This document shows, piece by piece, positions 50,542-59,729 of a DNA stretch of 64,000 bases (position 1 is the stretch's first letter; the number at the start of each line of letters is the position of its first letter). Below the pieces are notes generated by a model. The model searched no databases and was not told the DNA's origin. It saw nothing but the letters and a program-made list of their open reading frames with translations. Position numbers and translations under genes: made by a program. This DNA is from Gammaproteobacteria bacterium. Its GTDB lineage: Bacteria; Pseudomonadota; Gammaproteobacteria; Steroidobacterales; Rariloculaceae. Location of the stretch: the NCBI GenBank assembly GCA_017577365.1, contig PKRJ01000008.1, positions 1 through 64,000 of the forward strand. The letters are read 5' to 3'.

Positions 50542-51645
50542 GTGAGAGAAGCGCGCAACACTCGCCGCGGCGTCTGCCGAGCGGCGCTCGCGTTGCTGGC
50601 CGGCGCCGGGTTGCCGGCGGCGCTCGCCGCGGACGAGACCACGACGATTCACTTGACCGTGGCGTCGAGCCACACGACCGGCCTGCCGTGGGTCGGCGTG
50701 ATGCACACGCTCGTCGTGCCCGAGTCGAACAAGCGGCTCGCCGCGATGGGGAGCCCCTACCGCATTCGCTGGACCGAGACCTACGGCGGCGCGCTGTACG
50801 GCTACGCGCATACGCTCGAGGCCGTCGAGATCGGCCTCACGGATATCGGCTGGGTCGGGACGCTGTGGGAGCTCTCGAAGATGCCCCTGCAGAACGTCAC
50901 GTACTACACGCCGTTCGTCACCGACGACTACAACCTCATTCTCGAGATCTTCAACGAGCTGCACGAGACGGAGCCCGCGCTGATCGACGCGTGGACCGCG
51001 CAGAACCAGCGCTTCCTCGGCGGCAGCGCGGTCGACACCTACCATCTGATGACGAATTTCCCGGTGCGCAGCGTCGACGACCTGCGCGGCCGGAAGATCC
51101 TCGCGCCGGGGCCGTCGGCCGCGTGGCTCGAAGGCACGGGCGCGGTCGCGGTGGACGGCGGGCTCACGACCTACTACACGCAAATCCAGACGGGCGTCGC
51201 CGACGGCGTGCTGACGATCTTGACCGGCGCGCCGCCCTATCGAATCCACGAGGTCGCGCCGTACATCACGCTCGTCGGCATCGGGGCCCAGCTGACCGGC
51301 GGCATGTCGATCAACCTCGATACGTGGAGCTCGTTGCCCGAGGACGTGCAGAAGGTGCTGCGCGAGCTCGGCGAGGAGTACAGCCGCGCGGTCGCCGCCG
51401 AGCTCGAGAGCCGTTTCGAGCGCGGCCTCGAGCAGATGCAGGCGGAAGGCGCGATCGTCTACGAGCTGCCGCTCGAGGAGCGGCTCAAGTGGCTCGAACG
51501 TTTACCGAATATCGCGGGTGAATGGGCCGAAGCGACCGAGAAGCGCGGTTATCCCGCGAAGCAAGTGTTGCGCATCTACATGGATGCCGTTCGCAAGAGG
51601 GGGGGCAAGCCGCTCAGGGACTGGGACAAATTGTCTTATCCCTGA
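50542..51645 (+). CDS. TRAP transporter substrate-binding protein (DctP family)
   Basis: A periplasmic receptor feeding a TRAP importer. The GTG start follows GGGGGAG and gives 367 residues with a signal (RAALALLAGAGLPAALAAD). The receptor body has IRWTETYGGALYGYAHTLEA, the RxxxDLRGRK region in FPVRSVDDLRGRKILAPGPS and LPEDVQKVLRELGEEYS, as in DctP proteins. The ligand is unknown; organic acids are usual. It is cotranscribed with the fused membrane subunit about 100 bases downstream. Confidence 0.88.
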   Translation: MREARNTRRGVCRAALALLAGAGLPAALAADETTTIHLTVASSHTTGLPWVGVMHTLVVPESNKRLAAMGSPYRIRWTETYGGALYGYAHTLEAVEIGLTDIGWVGTLWELSKMPLQNVTYYTPFVTDDYNLILEIFNELHETEPALIDAWTAQNQRFLGGSAVDTYHLMTNFPVRSVDDLRGRKILAPGPSAAWLEGTGAVAVDGGLTTYYTQIQTGVADGVLTILTGAPPYRIHEVAPYITLVGIGAQLTGGMSINLDTWSSLPEDVQKVLRELGEEYSRAVAAELESRFERGLEQMQAEGAIVYELPLEERLKWLERLPNIAGEWAEATEKRGYPAKQVLRIYMDAVRKRGGKPLRDWDKLSYP

Positions 51646-51749
51646 TCGCTTCGCGTCTCGGTCCGCACCGTCCGGCGTCGGCGTAGTCGAGCCCGTCGGT
51701 GACGGCCTTCGGACGGCCGAATAAGGAAAGTCACGAAGCGAGCGGCTCG

Positions 51750-53714
51750 ATGCACGTGTTGCAGCAACGATCGATCCGGTTCGATGCCGTCGGGCGCGCG
51801 CTCGATCGGCTGATCCTCCTGATGAACGGCGCGGGCGTCGTGTGGGTATTCGCGCTGACGTTTCTGATTTGCGCGGATATCGTCGGACGCACGATCTTCG
51901 ACAACCCGATCCGCGGCGTGACCGAGATCGTCTCGCTGTCGCTCGTCGCGAGCGTTTTCCTGCAGATCCCTTACGCCGTGAACCGCGACCGGCTGACGCG
52001 CGCGCGGGTGTTGCTCGATCGGCTCGATGCCGGTGCGCCCGGCGCCGCGCATCGCTGGCGCCTCGTCATGACCGCGATCGCCGCGGTGCTGTTCGCGATC
52101 ACGGCGATCGGCGAATGGCCCGACATGGTCCGCGCGCTCGCGACGCGCGAGTTCGCCGGGGTCGAGGGCCAGTTCACGATCGCGGTCTGGCCGATCAAGG
52201 CGATCGTCGTGCTCGGCGCCGTCGTCGCGGCGATCGAATGCATGCGGTTTCTCGGTGAATCGAGGCCGGCGGACGCGCGTGCGGACGGGGTGCGCGCCGC
52301 GCGTGGAGTGCGGTGGTTCGCTCTGCTCGGCCCGCTGGCGATCGCGGTCGTCGTGCTCCTCGTGTGGTTCGCGGGAGCCGAGCCGCGCGTGATCGGCGGG
52401 CTCATGATCGGCTCCGTGCTCGTGATGATCGCGCTCGGCATGCCGATCGCGATCGCGCTGCTTCTCACCGGGTTCGTCGGGCTCGGCCTCTTGAAGCACG
52501 ATTTCGAGATCGCGACGCGGACGGTCGCGCTCTCCGCCGAAGGCACGGTCTCCGAGTACGTGTTCGCGACCGTGCCGCTGTTCGTGCTGATGGGGCTCTT
52601 CGTCAACGTCTCGGAGATCGGCCGCGACGCATTCCGCGCCGCGCAGCTCGTCTTCGGCCGGTTCATCGGCGGCCTCGGCGTCGCGACCGTCGCCGCGAAC
52701 GCGATCTTCGCCGCGATCACCGGCATCTCGATCGCGTCCGCGGCGATCTTCACGAAGATCGCGGTGCCCGAGATGGTGCGTCACGGCTATACGCCGAAGT
52801 TCGCCGTCGGGCTCACGGCGGGCTCGTCGGTGCTCGGCATGCTGATCCCGCCGAGCCTGCTCCTGATCATCTACGGCGTGATCGCCGAGGTCTCGATCGG
52901 CAACCTGTTCACCGCGGCGATCATCCCGGGAGTCCTCCTCGCCGCCGCGTTCGCGCTCGCCGTGATGGCGATGGCGGCGTTCTGGCCCGGCTTCGTCGGC
53001 GACGTCCGTGCGCGCCGCACGGCGGGCGAAGGCGACGAGGCGAAGGCCGCGTCGCCGAACGAGAGCACGTTGAGCGCGCTCGCAGGGTTGTTCCCCGTCG
53101 CGCTCCTGATCGTGCTCGTGCTCGGCGGCATCTACGGCGGCGTATTCACGCCGACCGAGGCGGGCGCCGCCGGCGCGTTCGGCGCGATGGTGATCGCGCT
53201 CGTGAAGCGCCGGCTGACGTGGGCGAAGCTCTGGGACGTGATCCGCGAGACCGGTCAGGTGTCGGTGATCATCCTGTTCCTGATCATCGCGGCGAACACG
53301 TTCAGCCGCATGCTGACGCTGACCGAGCTGCCTCAGGATATCGCCGGATTCCTCGGCGGCACCGGGCTCGGCCTGTTCGGCTTCCTCGCGATCTACCTCG
53401 TGCTGCTGATCGCGCTCGGCACGGTGCTCGATTCGACGTCGATCATGCTGATCGTGCTGCCGCTCGCGCTGCCGGTCGCGGGCGAGCTCGGCGTGAACCT
53501 CGTGTGGTTCGGCATCGTGACCGTGATCGCCATCGAGATCGGACTGCTCACGCCGCCCCTCGGCCTGTCGGTCTACGTCATCAAGTCGAGCCTCGACGAC
53601 GACCGGATCTCGCTCGGCGACATCTTCGCGGGCGCGTCACCGTTCGTGCTCGTGATGGTGCTCGTCACCGTGATCCTGATGGCCTTCCCCGAGCTGAGCC
53701 TCGCGCTGCTGTAG
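51750..53714 (+). CDS. TRAP transporter membrane protein, fused DctQ and DctM
   Basis: About 654 residues with around 16 membrane segments. The N-terminal part (to about residue 165) is the small DctQ-type subunit (LICADIVGRTIFDNPIRGVT). The rest is the large DctM channel subunit (GLMIGSVLVMIALGMPIAIA, TGISIASAAIFTKIAVPEMV, YGGVFTPTEAGAAGAFGAMV, LDSTSIMLIVLPLALPVAGE, TPPLGLSVYVIKSSL). Fused DctQM proteins are a known variant. A GTG at 51699 is an alternative start. It uses an ion gradient rather than ATP. Confidence 0.9.
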   Translation: MHVLQQRSIRFDAVGRALDRLILLMNGAGVVWVFALTFLICADIVGRTIFDNPIRGVTEIVSLSLVASVFLQIPYAVNRDRLTRARVLLDRLDAGAPGAAHRWRLVMTAIAAVLFAITAIGEWPDMVRALATREFAGVEGQFTIAVWPIKAIVVLGAVVAAIECMRFLGESRPADARADGVRAARGVRWFALLGPLAIAVVVLLVWFAGAEPRVIGGLMIGSVLVMIALGMPIAIALLLTGFVGLGLLKHDFEIATRTVALSAEGTVSEYVFATVPLFVLMGLFVNVSEIGRDAFRAAQLVFGRFIGGLGVATVAANAIFAAITGISIASAAIFTKIAVPEMVRHGYTPKFAVGLTAGSSVLGMLIPPSLLLIIYGVIAEVSIGNLFTAAIIPGVLLAAAFALAVMAMAAFWPGFVGDVRARRTAGEGDEAKAASPNESTLSALAGLFPVALLIVLVLGGIYGGVFTPTEAGAAGAFGAMVIALVKRRLTWAKLWDVIRETGQVSVIILFLIIAANTFSRMLTLTELPQDIAGFLGGTGLGLFGFLAIYLVLLIALGTVLDSTSIMLIVLPLALPVAGELGVNLVWFGIVTVIAIEIGLLTPPLGLSVYVIKSSLDDDRISLGDIFAGASPFVLVMVLVTVILMAFPELSLALL

Positions 53715-53788
53715 CGCGGCCCGCGGACCGTCCGCGGTCGCAGAATCGAGACGCCGACGCGGGGACGTCGCGCGTATAGAATCGAGCC

Positions 53789-54409
53789 ATGCGCAGGGAT
53801 GCCCGCAGGCTTCTTCCGGCCGTCGCGGCCGCGATGCTCGCGACGGCCGGCCGAGCCGACGACCCGTCGGCCCTCGAGGAGCTCGCGTCGCTGCTCGAGG
53901 CGCAGGTCGGCGTCGGCCGGGCGGCGATCGAAAGCGGTCTCGACGGGCTCCAGCCGGCGTTGGCCGGCGCCGCCGCACCGGCCGTGGCCGCGCTGATCGC
54001 GGCGTCGCGCGATGCGGCGATCGCGAGCGGCGTCGAGCCGATCCCCGAGTCGATCCGCCGCGAGATCGCCGACTACGTCCCCGCGGACGTGCTCGATGCC
54101 GTGCGCTGGTGCGTGCGCTGCGGCGGCGAGCTCTCGTTGCAGCGGAGCACGTTCTTGCTCGGGATCGCCCCCGCGATCACTCTCGACCACGTCATCGTGT
54201 TCGCGAAGCTCGACGACGCGCTGAACGATCCGGCGCTCTGGATGCACGAGCTCAAGCACGTCATGCAGTTCCGCGAGTGGGGTCTCGACGAGTTCGCGCG
54301 CCGCTACCTCGAGGACTACGCGGCGGTCGAGCGCGAGGCGTGGGATTTCCGCTGGGCGTGGGTCAAGAGCACGGGCTGGCTCGAGCGGCGCAAGCTCGCG
54401 CGGCGCTGA
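53789..54409 (+). CDS. Exported DUF4157-like putative zinc metalloprotease
   Basis: 206 residues with a signal (RRLLPAVAAAMLATAGRADD). The HExxH zinc motif is HELKH in DPALWMHELKHVMQFREWGL, near residue 152, the pattern of DUF4157 proteins. Two Cys (RWCVRCGG) lie in front of it. DUF4157 domains occur in toxins and envelope proteins; here the protein is short and alone, with no toxin modules. Peptidase activity is inferred from the motif only. A TATAGAAT just upstream of the start is a possible -10 box. Confidence 0.65.
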   Translation: MRRDARRLLPAVAAAMLATAGRADDPSALEELASLLEAQVGVGRAAIESGLDGLQPALAGAAAPAVAALIAASRDAAIASGVEPIPESIRREIADYVPADVLDAVRWCVRCGGELSLQRSTFLLGIAPAITLDHVIVFAKLDDALNDPALWMHELKHVMQFREWGLDEFARRYLEDYAAVEREAWDFRWAWVKSTGWLERRKLARR

Positions 54410-54820
54410 GCGGGAAACGCCGCGAGCACGGGCCGGCACCGAGCCGTGCACGGCTTCAGGATTTTCGCGATGCAGCATCTCGCTGCTGGCGCACGGGCCA
54501 GCGTTGCGTGCGTCCCGCTCCGGGGACGCCGGAAGAGCGTCCCTGCGGCTCGGCGGCCGGCATCCCTGCCGGCCGACGCCCCGGAGCGGGACGCACGCAA
54601 CGCTGACCCTTTCAGCGTCGTGCCGGCCCACGCGAAGCCGTGCACGGCTCGCTGCCAGCCCGTGCGCAGGCAGCCAAATTTCGCTTCGCGAAAGCCGTGC
54701 GCCGCGCAGCGGCGGCCCGTGCGAAAGCCCTGCGCGACTCGGTGGCGGGCGTGCGCGGCGACGTGCGCGCCCGGAAGTGCGCTAAAGTAGCGCCGGTCCT
54801 GATACGAGCTTGCGCCTTCG
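54410..54820. other. Non-coding region with a repeat element
   Basis: 411 bases between the metalloprotease-like gene and the glutamine cyclotransferase gene. It holds copy C of the nested inverted-repeat element (54500-54604). It also has repeated words related to GAGCCGTGCACGGCT (near 54441 and 54636), which are short palindromes. Open frames across it translate the repeats. No gene is supported. Confidence 0.7.
54500..54604 (+). repeat. Nested inverted-repeat element, copy C
   Basis: Perfect 26-base outer arms (54500-54525 and 54579-54604), with an inner hairpin abutting the right arm (54551-54562 and 54567-54578, loop TCCC, one mismatch). The core GGCATCCCTGCC is shared with copies A and B. 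The arm sequence is unrelated to theirs, although the architecture and core are the same. Confidence 0.85.
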
Positions 54821-55612
54821 ATGACGACCGCCGCCAAGATCCGCTGGGGACTTCTCGTAGCCGTTCTCGCCTGTGGTGCCGCGCTGGCCGTGTGGCCCAA
54901 GCTCGATGCGCCTGCCCAGCCGAAGCACTGGCGCGTCGAGGTCAAGGCCAGCTATCCGCACGATCCCGAGGCGTTCACGCAGGGGCTCGCGTTCCACGAG
55001 GGTCGACTGTACGAGGGAACGGGCCAGTACGGCCGCTCGTCGATCCGTCGAATCGCGCTGCCGAGCGGCGAGATCGAGGCGATGCAGCCGCTGAGCGCGC
55101 TTTATTTCGGCGAAGGCATCACGATCTTCGACGGCAAGCTACACCAGCTCACGTGGGTCAACCAGGTCGGGTTCGTCTACGACCTGGAAACGTTCGAGCG
55201 CGTCGCGACGTTCCGCTACGAGGGCGAGGGCTGGGGCCTCACGCACGACGGCAAGCATCTGATCATGAGCAACGGCTCGGAGCGCATCGTGTTCCTCGAC
55301 CCCTCGACCTACGAGGTCGTGCGGACGATCCGCGTGCGCTCCGAGGGCCGTCCCGTCGTGCGGTTGAACGAGCTTGAGTACGTCGACGGCGAGATCTGGG
55401 CGAACATCTGGTACGAGGACCGCATCGCGCGCATCGATCCTCGCGACGGCGAGGTCGTCGGCTGGATCGATGCGAGCCGGGTCTATCCCAGGTCCGAGCG
55501 CGGCCGCGAGGACGTGCTGAACGGCATCGCGTACGATCCCAAGTCGCGGCGCCTGATCATCACCGGCAAGAACTGGCCGCGGCTGTACGAGGTCGAGGTC
55601 GTGCCGCTCTGA
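54821..55612 (+). CDS. Glutaminyl-peptide cyclotransferase (plant/bacterial type)
   Basis: Forms pyroglutamate from N-terminal glutamine. The 263-residue beta-propeller protein has an N-terminal anchor (WGLLVAVLACGAALAVWP), then YPHDPEAFTQGLAFHEGRLY, TGQYGRSSIRRI and LNELEYVDGEIWANIWYEDR. RIDPRDGEVVGWIDASRVYP and LNGIAYDPKSRRLIITGKNW are clear family segments. An outward-facing periplasmic position is likely from the anchor. A single gene. Confidence 0.9.
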   Translation: MTTAAKIRWGLLVAVLACGAALAVWPKLDAPAQPKHWRVEVKASYPHDPEAFTQGLAFHEGRLYEGTGQYGRSSIRRIALPSGEIEAMQPLSALYFGEGITIFDGKLHQLTWVNQVGFVYDLETFERVATFRYEGEGWGLTHDGKHLIMSNGSERIVFLDPSTYEVVRTIRVRSEGRPVVRLNELEYVDGEIWANIWYEDRIARIDPRDGEVVGWIDASRVYPRSERGREDVLNGIAYDPKSRRLIITGKNWPRLYEVEVVPL

Positions 55613-55723
55613 CTCCGCCGCGCCGCCCGCGTCAGCGACGTCGAGCCGCGTCCGGCCATGCCGGCCGGATGGCTTTTCGGTATCATCGCGGCCTCAATCT
55701 CTTCGCAGGCGGAGCAGCAGCGG

Positions 55724-56875
55724 ATGGGCTTCACGACTAAGCAGGTGCATGCCGGCGTCGAGCCGGATCCGATCACCGGCGCGATCCTGACCCCGATCTA
55801 TCAGTCGACGACCTTCGTTCAGAATTCGGTCGACGAGTATCTCGCGAAAGGGTACTCGTACTCGCGCACGGCGAATCCCACGGTCCGCGTGCTCGAGAAG
55901 AAGCTCGCGATTCTCGAGGGCGGGGCCGACTGCACGTGCTACGCGACCGGCATGGCCGCGATCCAGGCCGTCCTGCAAGCGTGCCTTTCGGCCGGAGACC
56001 ACGCGATCGTCTCGGACGTCGCGTACGGCGGCACGTACCGGCTCTGCACGAAGATCTTCCGCCGTTTCGGCGTCGAGTTCACGTTCGCCGATACGTCGAA
56101 TCCCGACGCGGTCCGCGCCGCGCTTCGCGACAACACGAAGCTCGTCCTCACGGAGACGCCGGCGAATCCGACGCTGAAGCTGACCGACATCGCCGCGATC
56201 TCGGAGATCACGCGCGAGCGCGGCATCGTGCACGCGGTCGACAACACGTTCCTCACGCCGTACTTCCAACGGCCGCTCGAGCTCGGCGCCAACATCTCTA
56301 TTCACAGCACGACGAAATATTTCGACGGGCACAACGCGACCGTCGGCGGCGCCGTGATCGTCGACGACAAGGCGCTCGACGAGAAGATCCGCTTCGTGCA
56401 GAACGCGACCGGCGTGATCATGTCGCCGTGGGTCGCGTGGCTCACGCTGCAAGGGACGAAGACGCTCTCGATCCGGCTCGAGCGGCAGGCCGCGAACGCG
56501 CAGGCGATCGCCGAGTTTCTCGAATCGCATCCGAAAGTCGCGCAGGTGCGCTATCCGGGGCTCGAGTCGTTCCCGCAGCACGAGCTCGCGAAGCGTCAGG
56601 CAAGCGGCTTCGGGGCGATGCTCTGGTTCGAGGTCAAGGGCGGCGTCGCGGCCGGCAAGAAGCTGATGGATTCGGTGCGGCTTTGCACGCTCGCGGAGAA
56701 TCTCGGCTCCGTCGAGACGCTCATCACGCATCCCGTCACGATGACGCACGCGGACGTCGAGGAAGCGGAGCGCAAGCGCGTCGGCATCATCGACGGTCTC
56801 GTGCGGCTCTCGGTCGGTCTCGAGGATCCGGAGGATCTGATCGACGATCTGCGCCAGGCGCTCGACAAGATCTGA
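55724..56875 (+). CDS. Trans-sulfuration PLP enzyme (cystathionine gamma-synthase/lyase or sulfhydrylase type)
   Basis: From MGFTTKQVHAGVEPDPITGA the protein is 383 residues, a Cys/Met-metabolism fold-type I PLP enzyme. The PLP lysine is K198 in SIHSTTKYFDGHNATVGGAV. YSYSRTANPTVRVLEKKLA and LTETPANPTLKL are typical. The family includes cystathionine gamma-synthase, gamma-lyase, beta-lyase and homoserine sulfhydrylases, which sequence reading cannot separate here. ATP-independent sulfur handling is supported by a second such gene and a cysteine synthase nearby. It precedes the MOSC gene by 10 bases. Confidence 0.87.
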   Translation: MGFTTKQVHAGVEPDPITGAILTPIYQSTTFVQNSVDEYLAKGYSYSRTANPTVRVLEKKLAILEGGADCTCYATGMAAIQAVLQACLSAGDHAIVSDVAYGGTYRLCTKIFRRFGVEFTFADTSNPDAVRAALRDNTKLVLTETPANPTLKLTDIAAISEITRERGIVHAVDNTFLTPYFQRPLELGANISIHSTTKYFDGHNATVGGAVIVDDKALDEKIRFVQNATGVIMSPWVAWLTLQGTKTLSIRLERQAANAQAIAEFLESHPKVAQVRYPGLESFPQHELAKRQASGFGAMLWFEVKGGVAAGKKLMDSVRLCTLAENLGSVETLITHPVTMTHADVEEAERKRVGIIDGLVRLSVGLEDPEDLIDDLRQALDKI

Positions 56876-56885
56876 AAACGGATCG

Positions 56886-57704
56886 ATGCCGCGCGTCACG
56901 GCGATCAACGTCTACCCGATCAAGTCCTGCGGCGGCATCGCGCGGCAGAGCGCCGAGGTCCGAGCGCGCGGGCTCGTCAGCGATCGCCGCTACATGCTCG
57001 TCGACGCCGACGGCACGTTCATCACGCAGCGCCGCCATCCGCGGCTCGCGCTCACGCGCGTCGCCGACGACGGCGACGACGGCTTTCGCGTCGACGCGCC
57101 CGGGCACTCGACGCTGCGCTTGCCGTGGGTATGGCCGAGCGGTCCGCGCGTCGAGGTCACGGTTTGGCGGGATCGCGTCCAAGCGACGGCATTGCCGGAC
57201 GAGATCGGAGCGTGGTTCGAGGACCTCGTCGAGATGCCTTGTAGAATCGTCTATATGCCGGACGGCTGGCACCGTGCCGTGCCGAACGAGGCGGCCGCGC
57301 CCGGCGACGAGGTGAGCTTCGCCGACGCGGCCCCTATGCTGCTCACGTCCGAAGCGTCGCTCGAGGATCTCTGCTCGCGCCTGCCGTCGCCGATCTCGAT
57401 GCGCCGTTTCAGACCGAATATCGTCGTCGACGGCGACGGGCCCTTCGTTGAGGACGGCTGGCGGCGGATCGCGATCGGCGAGACGGAGCTCGAAGTGGCC
57501 TGGCCGAGCACGCGCTGCGTGCTGACGACGATCGACCCCGACACGGGCGTGAAGGATCCCGCAGGCGAGCCGCTGCGGACGCTGCGCACGTTCCGCCGCG
57601 GACCGAACGGCGTGCTCTTCGGCCAGAACGTGATTCCGCGGCGGCTCGGCACGATCCGCGTCGGCGACCGCGTCGAGGTGCTCGAGCGCGCGCCGGCGGC
57701 TTGA
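56886..57704 (+). CDS. MOSC-domain protein (YcbX/mARC-like)
   Basis: The 272 residues comprise the beta-barrel N-terminal domain (RVTAINVYPIKSCGGIARQ, LVSDRRYMLVDADGTFITQR) and the MOSC domain. The latter has the molybdenum-binding Cys211 in WPSTRCVLTTIDPDTGVKDP and RRGPNGVLFGQNVIPRRLG. These proteins bind sulfurated molybdenum cofactor and reduce N-hydroxylated compounds, usually with a ferredoxin-type partner or domain. No ferredoxin domain follows, so a separate partner is needed. It lies between two PLP sulfur-enzyme genes on the same strand. Confidence 0.9.
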   Translation: MPRVTAINVYPIKSCGGIARQSAEVRARGLVSDRRYMLVDADGTFITQRRHPRLALTRVADDGDDGFRVDAPGHSTLRLPWVWPSGPRVEVTVWRDRVQATALPDEIGAWFEDLVEMPCRIVYMPDGWHRAVPNEAAAPGDEVSFADAAPMLLTSEASLEDLCSRLPSPISMRRFRPNIVVDGDGPFVEDGWRRIAIGETELEVAWPSTRCVLTTIDPDTGVKDPAGEPLRTLRTFRRGPNGVLFGQNVIPRRLGTIRVGDRVEVLERAPAA

Positions 57705-57780
57705 GCGGGGGCGAGCCGATCACGCTCCGAGCGCACCCTATCGAGCGCTCGGAGGCACGCGTTCGAGGATTGCTTTCGCG

Positions 57781-58953
57781 ATGAAGAGAGAGACCCGGAT
57801 CAATCATCCTCCGACGATCGAGCTGCCGGAAGGCAATCGGCCGCTGGTGCCGCCGATCCATCGCTCGGTCAAGTTCACGTTTCCGACGATAGAGGATTCG
57901 CTCCGCCCCGAAGCGCGGACATCGGGCTTCGAGTACATGCGCGACTCGAATCCGACGACGCGGGAGCTCGAGCTTCTGTGCGCGGAGCTCCAGGGCCGCG
58001 ACGACGCGATCGCGGTCGCGACCGGCATGGCGGCCGTCTGGCTCGTGCTGCTCGGCACGCTCGCCGCGGGCGACCGGATCGTGATCTTCGTCGAGTCGTA
58101 TCGGCCGACGCGCGTCGCCGTGCGGCGCTTTCTTTCCCGCTTCGGCGTCGAGTTCTCGATGCTGTCGATCCACGATCTCGACGGCATCGAGCGCGAGCTC
58201 GCGCGGCCGGAGACGAAGGTCGTGCTGTTCGAGTCGCCGACGAATCCGATGCTGCACGTCGCGGATATCGGCGCGATCGTCGAGCTCGCGAAGCGACACG
58301 GCGTCGTCACCGTGCTCGACAATACGTTCGCGGGGCTGCACAACCACGGCCGGTTCGACATCGACTTGTACGTGCACAGCCTGACGAAGTACGCGAATGG
58401 GCACGGCGACGTCATGGGCGGCGTCGTGATCGGCGAGCGCGCACGCATCAAGGCGCTCCGGCCGCAGGCGGTGAATCTCGGTGCGACGCTCGATCCGGGC
58501 GCGGCGTATCTCATCACTAGGGGGCTCAAGACCTACTCGTTGCGCTTCGCTCGGCATTCCGAGAACGCGCTCGCGATCGCGCGCTATCTCGAGACGAGGC
58601 CCGAGGTTCAGCGGGTGCACTATCCGGGTCTGCCGGATCACCCGGGCCACGAGCTCGCAAAGCGACAGATGGAGGATTTCGGCGGCGTGCTGTGCTTCGA
58701 TCTCGATTCCGACGAGGCCGGCGCGTGGCGCTTCATCGATGCGCTCGAGCTTTTCGCGACGACGGCGAGCTTGGGCTCCACCGACTCGCTCGTCGCGCCG
58801 ACGAAGCTCTATGCGGCCGGAGACTTGTCGGACGAAGAGCTTGCCGTCTCCGGCATCAAGCCGTCGACGATCAGGCTCGCGGTCGGGCTCGAGCACGTCG
58901 ACGATCTGATCGCCGACCTCGAGCGTGCGTTCGAGCGCTGGAAGAGCGGCTGA
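57781..58953 (+). CDS. Trans-sulfuration PLP enzyme (cystathionine beta-lyase type)
   Basis: 390 residues. The PLP lysine is K203 in VHSLTKYANGHGDVMGGVVI. SGFEYMRDSNPTTRELELLC, VLFESPTNPMLHVADIGAIV and LFATTASLGSTDSLVAPTKL fit the family, the last two nearer to cystathionine beta-lyase. The N-terminus contains INHPPTIELPEGNRPLVPPI. Beta-lyase makes homocysteine from cystathionine; the assignment remains tentative. It follows the MOSC gene by 76 bases and is convergent with the SRAP gene four bases beyond. Confidence 0.85.
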   Translation: MKRETRINHPPTIELPEGNRPLVPPIHRSVKFTFPTIEDSLRPEARTSGFEYMRDSNPTTRELELLCAELQGRDDAIAVATGMAAVWLVLLGTLAAGDRIVIFVESYRPTRVAVRRFLSRFGVEFSMLSIHDLDGIERELARPETKVVLFESPTNPMLHVADIGAIVELAKRHGVVTVLDNTFAGLHNHGRFDIDLYVHSLTKYANGHGDVMGGVVIGERARIKALRPQAVNLGATLDPGAAYLITRGLKTYSLRFARHSENALAIARYLETRPEVQRVHYPGLPDHPGHELAKRQMEDFGGVLCFDLDSDEAGAWRFIDALELFATTASLGSTDSLVAPTKLYAAGDLSDEELAVSGIKPSTIRLAVGLEHVDDLIADLERAFERWKSG

Positions 58954-58957
58954 CGGC

Positions 58958-59668
58958 TCAGCCGGTCCCCGTCTCGTCGAGCGGGGCGATGCAATCGGCG
59001 TCGTCGTGCTCGGGCTTGTTCACGCGCATCGAGATGCGTCGGGTCAGCACCTCCGGGCCGGGCGCCAGCAGAATGCGCTCGAGCGCGTCGCGAGCGGCAT
59101 TCGGATCGAGCCAAGTCGCGTAGTGCTCGGGCGCGAGCACGGCCGGCATGCGGTCGTGGACGTGCGCGACGTCGCTCGTCGCGTCACGCGTCAGGATCGC
59201 GAAGGTCCGCAACGGCTCGCCGGGCTCGTTCGGGACGGCATCTCGTTGCCCGCGGCGGGCACGCTCGCTCGATCGGGGCGGGCTCGACGTCGTCCAGATG
59301 CCCGCGAAAGCGATCGGCGCGAACTCGCCGCGAAAATGCACGTACGGCTGCTTGGGCGCGCGTTCGCCTTGCCATTCGTACCAGCCCGCGGCCGGCACGA
59401 GGCAGCGGCGGCTGCGCGCCGAATCGGCGAATGCGCGCGACGTGAAGACGGTCTCGGCGCGCGCGTTGATCCATGCCCGCTCCGCCCAGCGCGGCTTGTA
59501 TCCCCAGACGAAGAGCTCCGCCGCGCGGCTGCCGTCGCGGCGCGTGCGGATGACCGCGGCGAGCTGGCTCGGCGCGACGTTGAACGACCGCCGATAGCCC
59601 TCGGGGGGCTTGAGCTCGAAGAAGCGTTCGAACGCCGACTCGTCCGGGGTCAGGAATCGTCCGCACAT
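58958..59668 (-). CDS. yedK: SRAP/HMCES-type DNA-protein crosslink protein (YedK)
   Basis: A 236-residue SRAP protein that binds abasic sites in single-stranded DNA and forms a covalent thiazolidine link through its Cys2. The N-terminus is MCGRFLTPDESA, with Cys2 becoming the terminal residue after Met removal. The conserved Asn-region RRSFNVAPSQLAAVI, CLVPAAGWYEWQGERAP and the His-containing HDRMPAVLAPEHYATWLD are all present. The protein protects replication across abasic sites. It is a single gene. Confidence 0.94.
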   Translation of the reverse strand: MCGRFLTPDESAFERFFELKPPEGYRRSFNVAPSQLAAVIRTRRDGSRAAELFVWGYKPRWAERAWINARAETVFTSRAFADSARSRRCLVPAAGWYEWQGERAPKQPYVHFRGEFAPIAFAGIWTTSSPPRSSERARRGQRDAVPNEPGEPLRTFAILTRDATSDVAHVHDRMPAVLAPEHYATWLDPNAARDALERILLAPGPEVLTRRISMRVNKPEHDDADCIAPLDETGTG

Positions 59669-59729
59669 CGTGGTCGGCTCCGCCGCAAGTGCCGAGTCGC
59701 GGTCGCGCCGCGGCGGAGCCCGGCGCGGC

